Shown: one piece after another, positions 5,900 to 7,155 of the stretch
Layout: each line of letters opens with the position of its first letter
Position numbering within the stretch: position 1 is the first letter of the stretch
Assembly (NCBI GenBank): GCA_937897005.1
Contig: CALCOQ010000160.1
Coordinates: 1 to 7,155 of the forward strand
DNA: 7,155 nt
Direction of reading: 5' to 3'
Origin: an uncultured euryarchaeote
GTDB lineage: Archaea > Thermoplasmatota > Poseidoniia > Poseidoniales > Poseidoniaceae
Made by a program: the position numbers and the translations under genes
The notes under the pieces: model-generated
The model's database searches: none
What the model was told of the DNA's origin: nothing
Seen by the model: the letters and a program-made list of their open reading frames with translations, nothing else

Positions 5900-7000
5900 A
5901 TGAAGCCGGACCGGGATGAGATAGTGCGCAGGGCAGGACTTGTCCTCAGTAGTGCGAATGAGACTGGATTCAGTCGGCAGAAGGGTCGGGCCAAGAAAGG
6001 ACCAAAGGGCAAACCTGTATTGAATTGGTATTATCTTGACACGGATGGAAAGAGAATCAAGGATAAGGATGAGATTGCCAGAATGAATGCACTTGCCATC
6101 CCTCCAGCATGGAGTGAAGTCTGGATATGCCCAGACCCGCGAGGGAATCTGCAAGCGGTTGGCCAAGATGCAAAGGGTCGAAAGCAGTATCGCTACCATT
6201 CGGATTGGACCAAGACCGTCGGTGAGATAAAGTTCGACTCGATACTTGGTTTCGCCAAGGCTCTCCCGGCTATTCGTGCCGCAGTGAAGAGGGATCTCGA
6301 GTTGGATGCGATGCCTAAAGCCAAGGTTGTTGCCTTGGTCATCTGGCTGATGAACATGTACAGTATCAGGGTTGGGAGTGATGAATATGCCCAGAAGAAC
6401 CAGACCTACGGATTATCGACCCTGAAAGAGGGACATTTCACGACGATAACTGGTAGTGGTGCTGAAGGCGACCTCGATATCAAATTGAAGTTCACAGGCA
6501 AATCGGGTAAGGAGTGGAAGCGCACGGTCGAGAATGATGACATCTGCCGTTTGATAATAGACTCTGGCGAGGTTGGCGGCAAGGACAAGGAGCAGGACCT
6601 GTTCATGTATGAGGATGAGGATGGTGAAGCGAGAGACCTGAAGGCTGAGCACATCAATGAATACCTCAATGAAGCCAGTGGAGGTTCATACACGGCCAAG
6701 GATTTCCGTACCTGGCGAGCCTCATGGAATGCCGCTTCAGGATTTGCGGAATTCGACACCCCTGAAACGGTCAAGGAGCGCAAGAAACTAGAGCAGATAG
6801 TGATATCAGCAGTTTCAGACCATCTGGGTAACACTCCTGCTGTTTGCCGTTCTTCATACATCCATCCTGCAGTCATTCAAGACTGGATGGATGGTGTGTT
6901 CGAGGAAAGATGGATGAAATCAGCCATCAATGCAAAGAAGATCAAAGGCCTTACCAAGTCTGAATACATCACTTTGGCATATCTAGAGACTCGTAAGTGA
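5900..7000 (+). CDS. DNA topoisomerase IB, bacterial/poxvirus-like type
   Basis: A type IB topoisomerase relaxes supercoils by nicking one strand through a 3'-phosphotyrosine bond. Family motifs occur in order (numbering from TTG 5879; subtract 7 for the ATG start): IPPAWSEVWICPDPRGNLQA (74-93), GRKQYRYH (100-107), IRVGSDEYAQKNQTYGLSTL (163-182), FTGKSGKEW (205-213), LFMYEDEDG (241-249), YTAKDFRTW (271-279) and LGNTPAVCRSSYIHP (316-330). Expected catalytic residues are R164, K208, R277, N318 and nucleophile Y327; asparagine replaces the poxvirus histidine, as in the Deinococcus enzyme. The length (366 residues) fits the compact bacterial form, not the larger eukaryote-like enzyme of Thaumarchaeota. 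I chose ATG 5900 (MKPDRDE), 17 bases after the decarboxylase stop; TTG 5879, overlapping that stop as TTGA, would add seven residues of no family resemblance. It may be co-transcribed with the decarboxylase. Its presence in an archaeon suggests lateral transfer. Confidence 0.93.
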   Translation: MKPDRDEIVRRAGLVLSSANETGFSRQKGRAKKGPKGKPVLNWYYLDTDGKRIKDKDEIARMNALAIPPAWSEVWICPDPRGNLQAVGQDAKGRKQYRYHSDWTKTVGEIKFDSILGFAKALPAIRAAVKRDLELDAMPKAKVVALVIWLMNMYSIRVGSDEYAQKNQTYGLSTLKEGHFTTITGSGAEGDLDIKLKFTGKSGKEWKRTVENDDICRLIIDSGEVGGKDKEQDLFMYEDEDGEARDLKAEHINEYLNEASGGSYTAKDFRTWRASWNAASGFAEFDTPETVKERKKLEQIVISAVSDHLGNTPAVCRSSYIHPAVIQDWMDGVFEERWMKSAINAKKIKGLTKSEYITLAYLETRK

Positions 7001-7001
7001 A

Positions 7002-7155
7002 TCAGTCTTCTTCAAGGAACCCGTATCTCCAGTCTTGAGGCGGTACGAAAGTTTCCTTGATCGAGCGTGGAGAGACCCATCGCAACAGGTTCAATGGACT
7101 CCCTGCCTTGTCATTTGTACCACTCCATCTCGCCCCTCCGAATGGCTGTTGGCCG
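7002..7155 (-). CDS. 1-pyrroline-5-carboxylate dehydrogenase, C-terminal end only
   Basis: The reverse strand is open from the window edge to a TGA at 7004-7002 and encodes the last 50 or so residues of an aldehyde dehydrogenase. GQQPFGGARWSGTNDKAG followed by LNLLRWVSPRSIKETFVPP and a DWRY-containing tail is characteristic of the P5C dehydrogenase (ALDH4/PutA C-terminal) branch, which oxidises glutamate semialdehyde to glutamate in proline catabolism. The catalytic cysteine and glutamate lie outside the window, so integrity and any fusion to proline dehydrogenase cannot be judged. The usual alanine after GGAR is tryptophan. The gene converges on the topoisomerase gene with a single base between the two stop codons, leaving no room for a separate terminator. 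Confidence 0.88.
   Translation of the reverse strand, partial: GQQPFGGARWSGTNDKAGSPLNLLRWVSPRSIKETFVPPQDWRYGFLEED

Noticed and set aside
6406..6876. 156-codon minus-strand open frame inside the topoisomerase gene
   Set aside because: It is antisense to conserved TopoIB motifs and has a serine-rich composition typical of shadow frames.
7001..7030. Hairpin terminator after the topoisomerase gene
   Set aside because: No GC-rich inverted repeat with a T-run is visible, and the sequence is already coding for the convergent gene.

Overview
The window looks like chromosomal DNA of a mesophilic archaeon, most plausibly a marine planktonic relative of the Thermoplasmatota (Marine Group II-type). The lineage is an inference. 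It rests on an HTH-ThiN regulator, a domain pairing known from archaea; a lipoprotein signal ending in the Gly-Cys-Leu-Gly pattern; weak or absent Shine-Dalgarno sequences; and tightly packed genes. No rRNA, tRNA, CRISPR array, transposase or integrase was seen.

Left part (1-4240, minus strand): a four-gene thiamine-uptake operon, transcribed right to left. It reads thiR-like regulator (HTH plus ThiN domain), thiB (substrate-binding lipoprotein), thiP (fused double permease) and thiQ (ATPase, cut by the window start after its Walker B motif). Two of the three junctions are TGATG stop/start overlaps and the third is a 9-base gap, so translation is probably coupled. The ThiN domain of the regulator is expected to sense thiamine phosphate or a related compound, which would make this a self-regulated vitamin importer.

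Middle (4241-4430): a 190-base divergent intergenic region. It holds a 9-base direct repeat with 21-base spacing and a perfect 7-base inverted repeat, both just upstream of the thiR-like gene. These are candidate operator elements. A TATA-like element faces right.

Right part (4431-7155): a PLP-dependent group II amino-acid decarboxylase of the glutamate/cysteine-sulfinate branch lies on the plus strand. A bacterial/poxvirus-type topoisomerase IB follows closely on the same strand. On the minus strand, the last 50 or so residues of a 1-pyrroline-5-carboxylate dehydrogenase converge on it with one base between the two stop codons.

The genes belong to recognisable families. The points of interest are the arrangement (regulator embedded in the importer operon, divergent decarboxylase), the probable foreign origin of the topoisomerase, the unresolved decarboxylase substrate, and the candidate operator.
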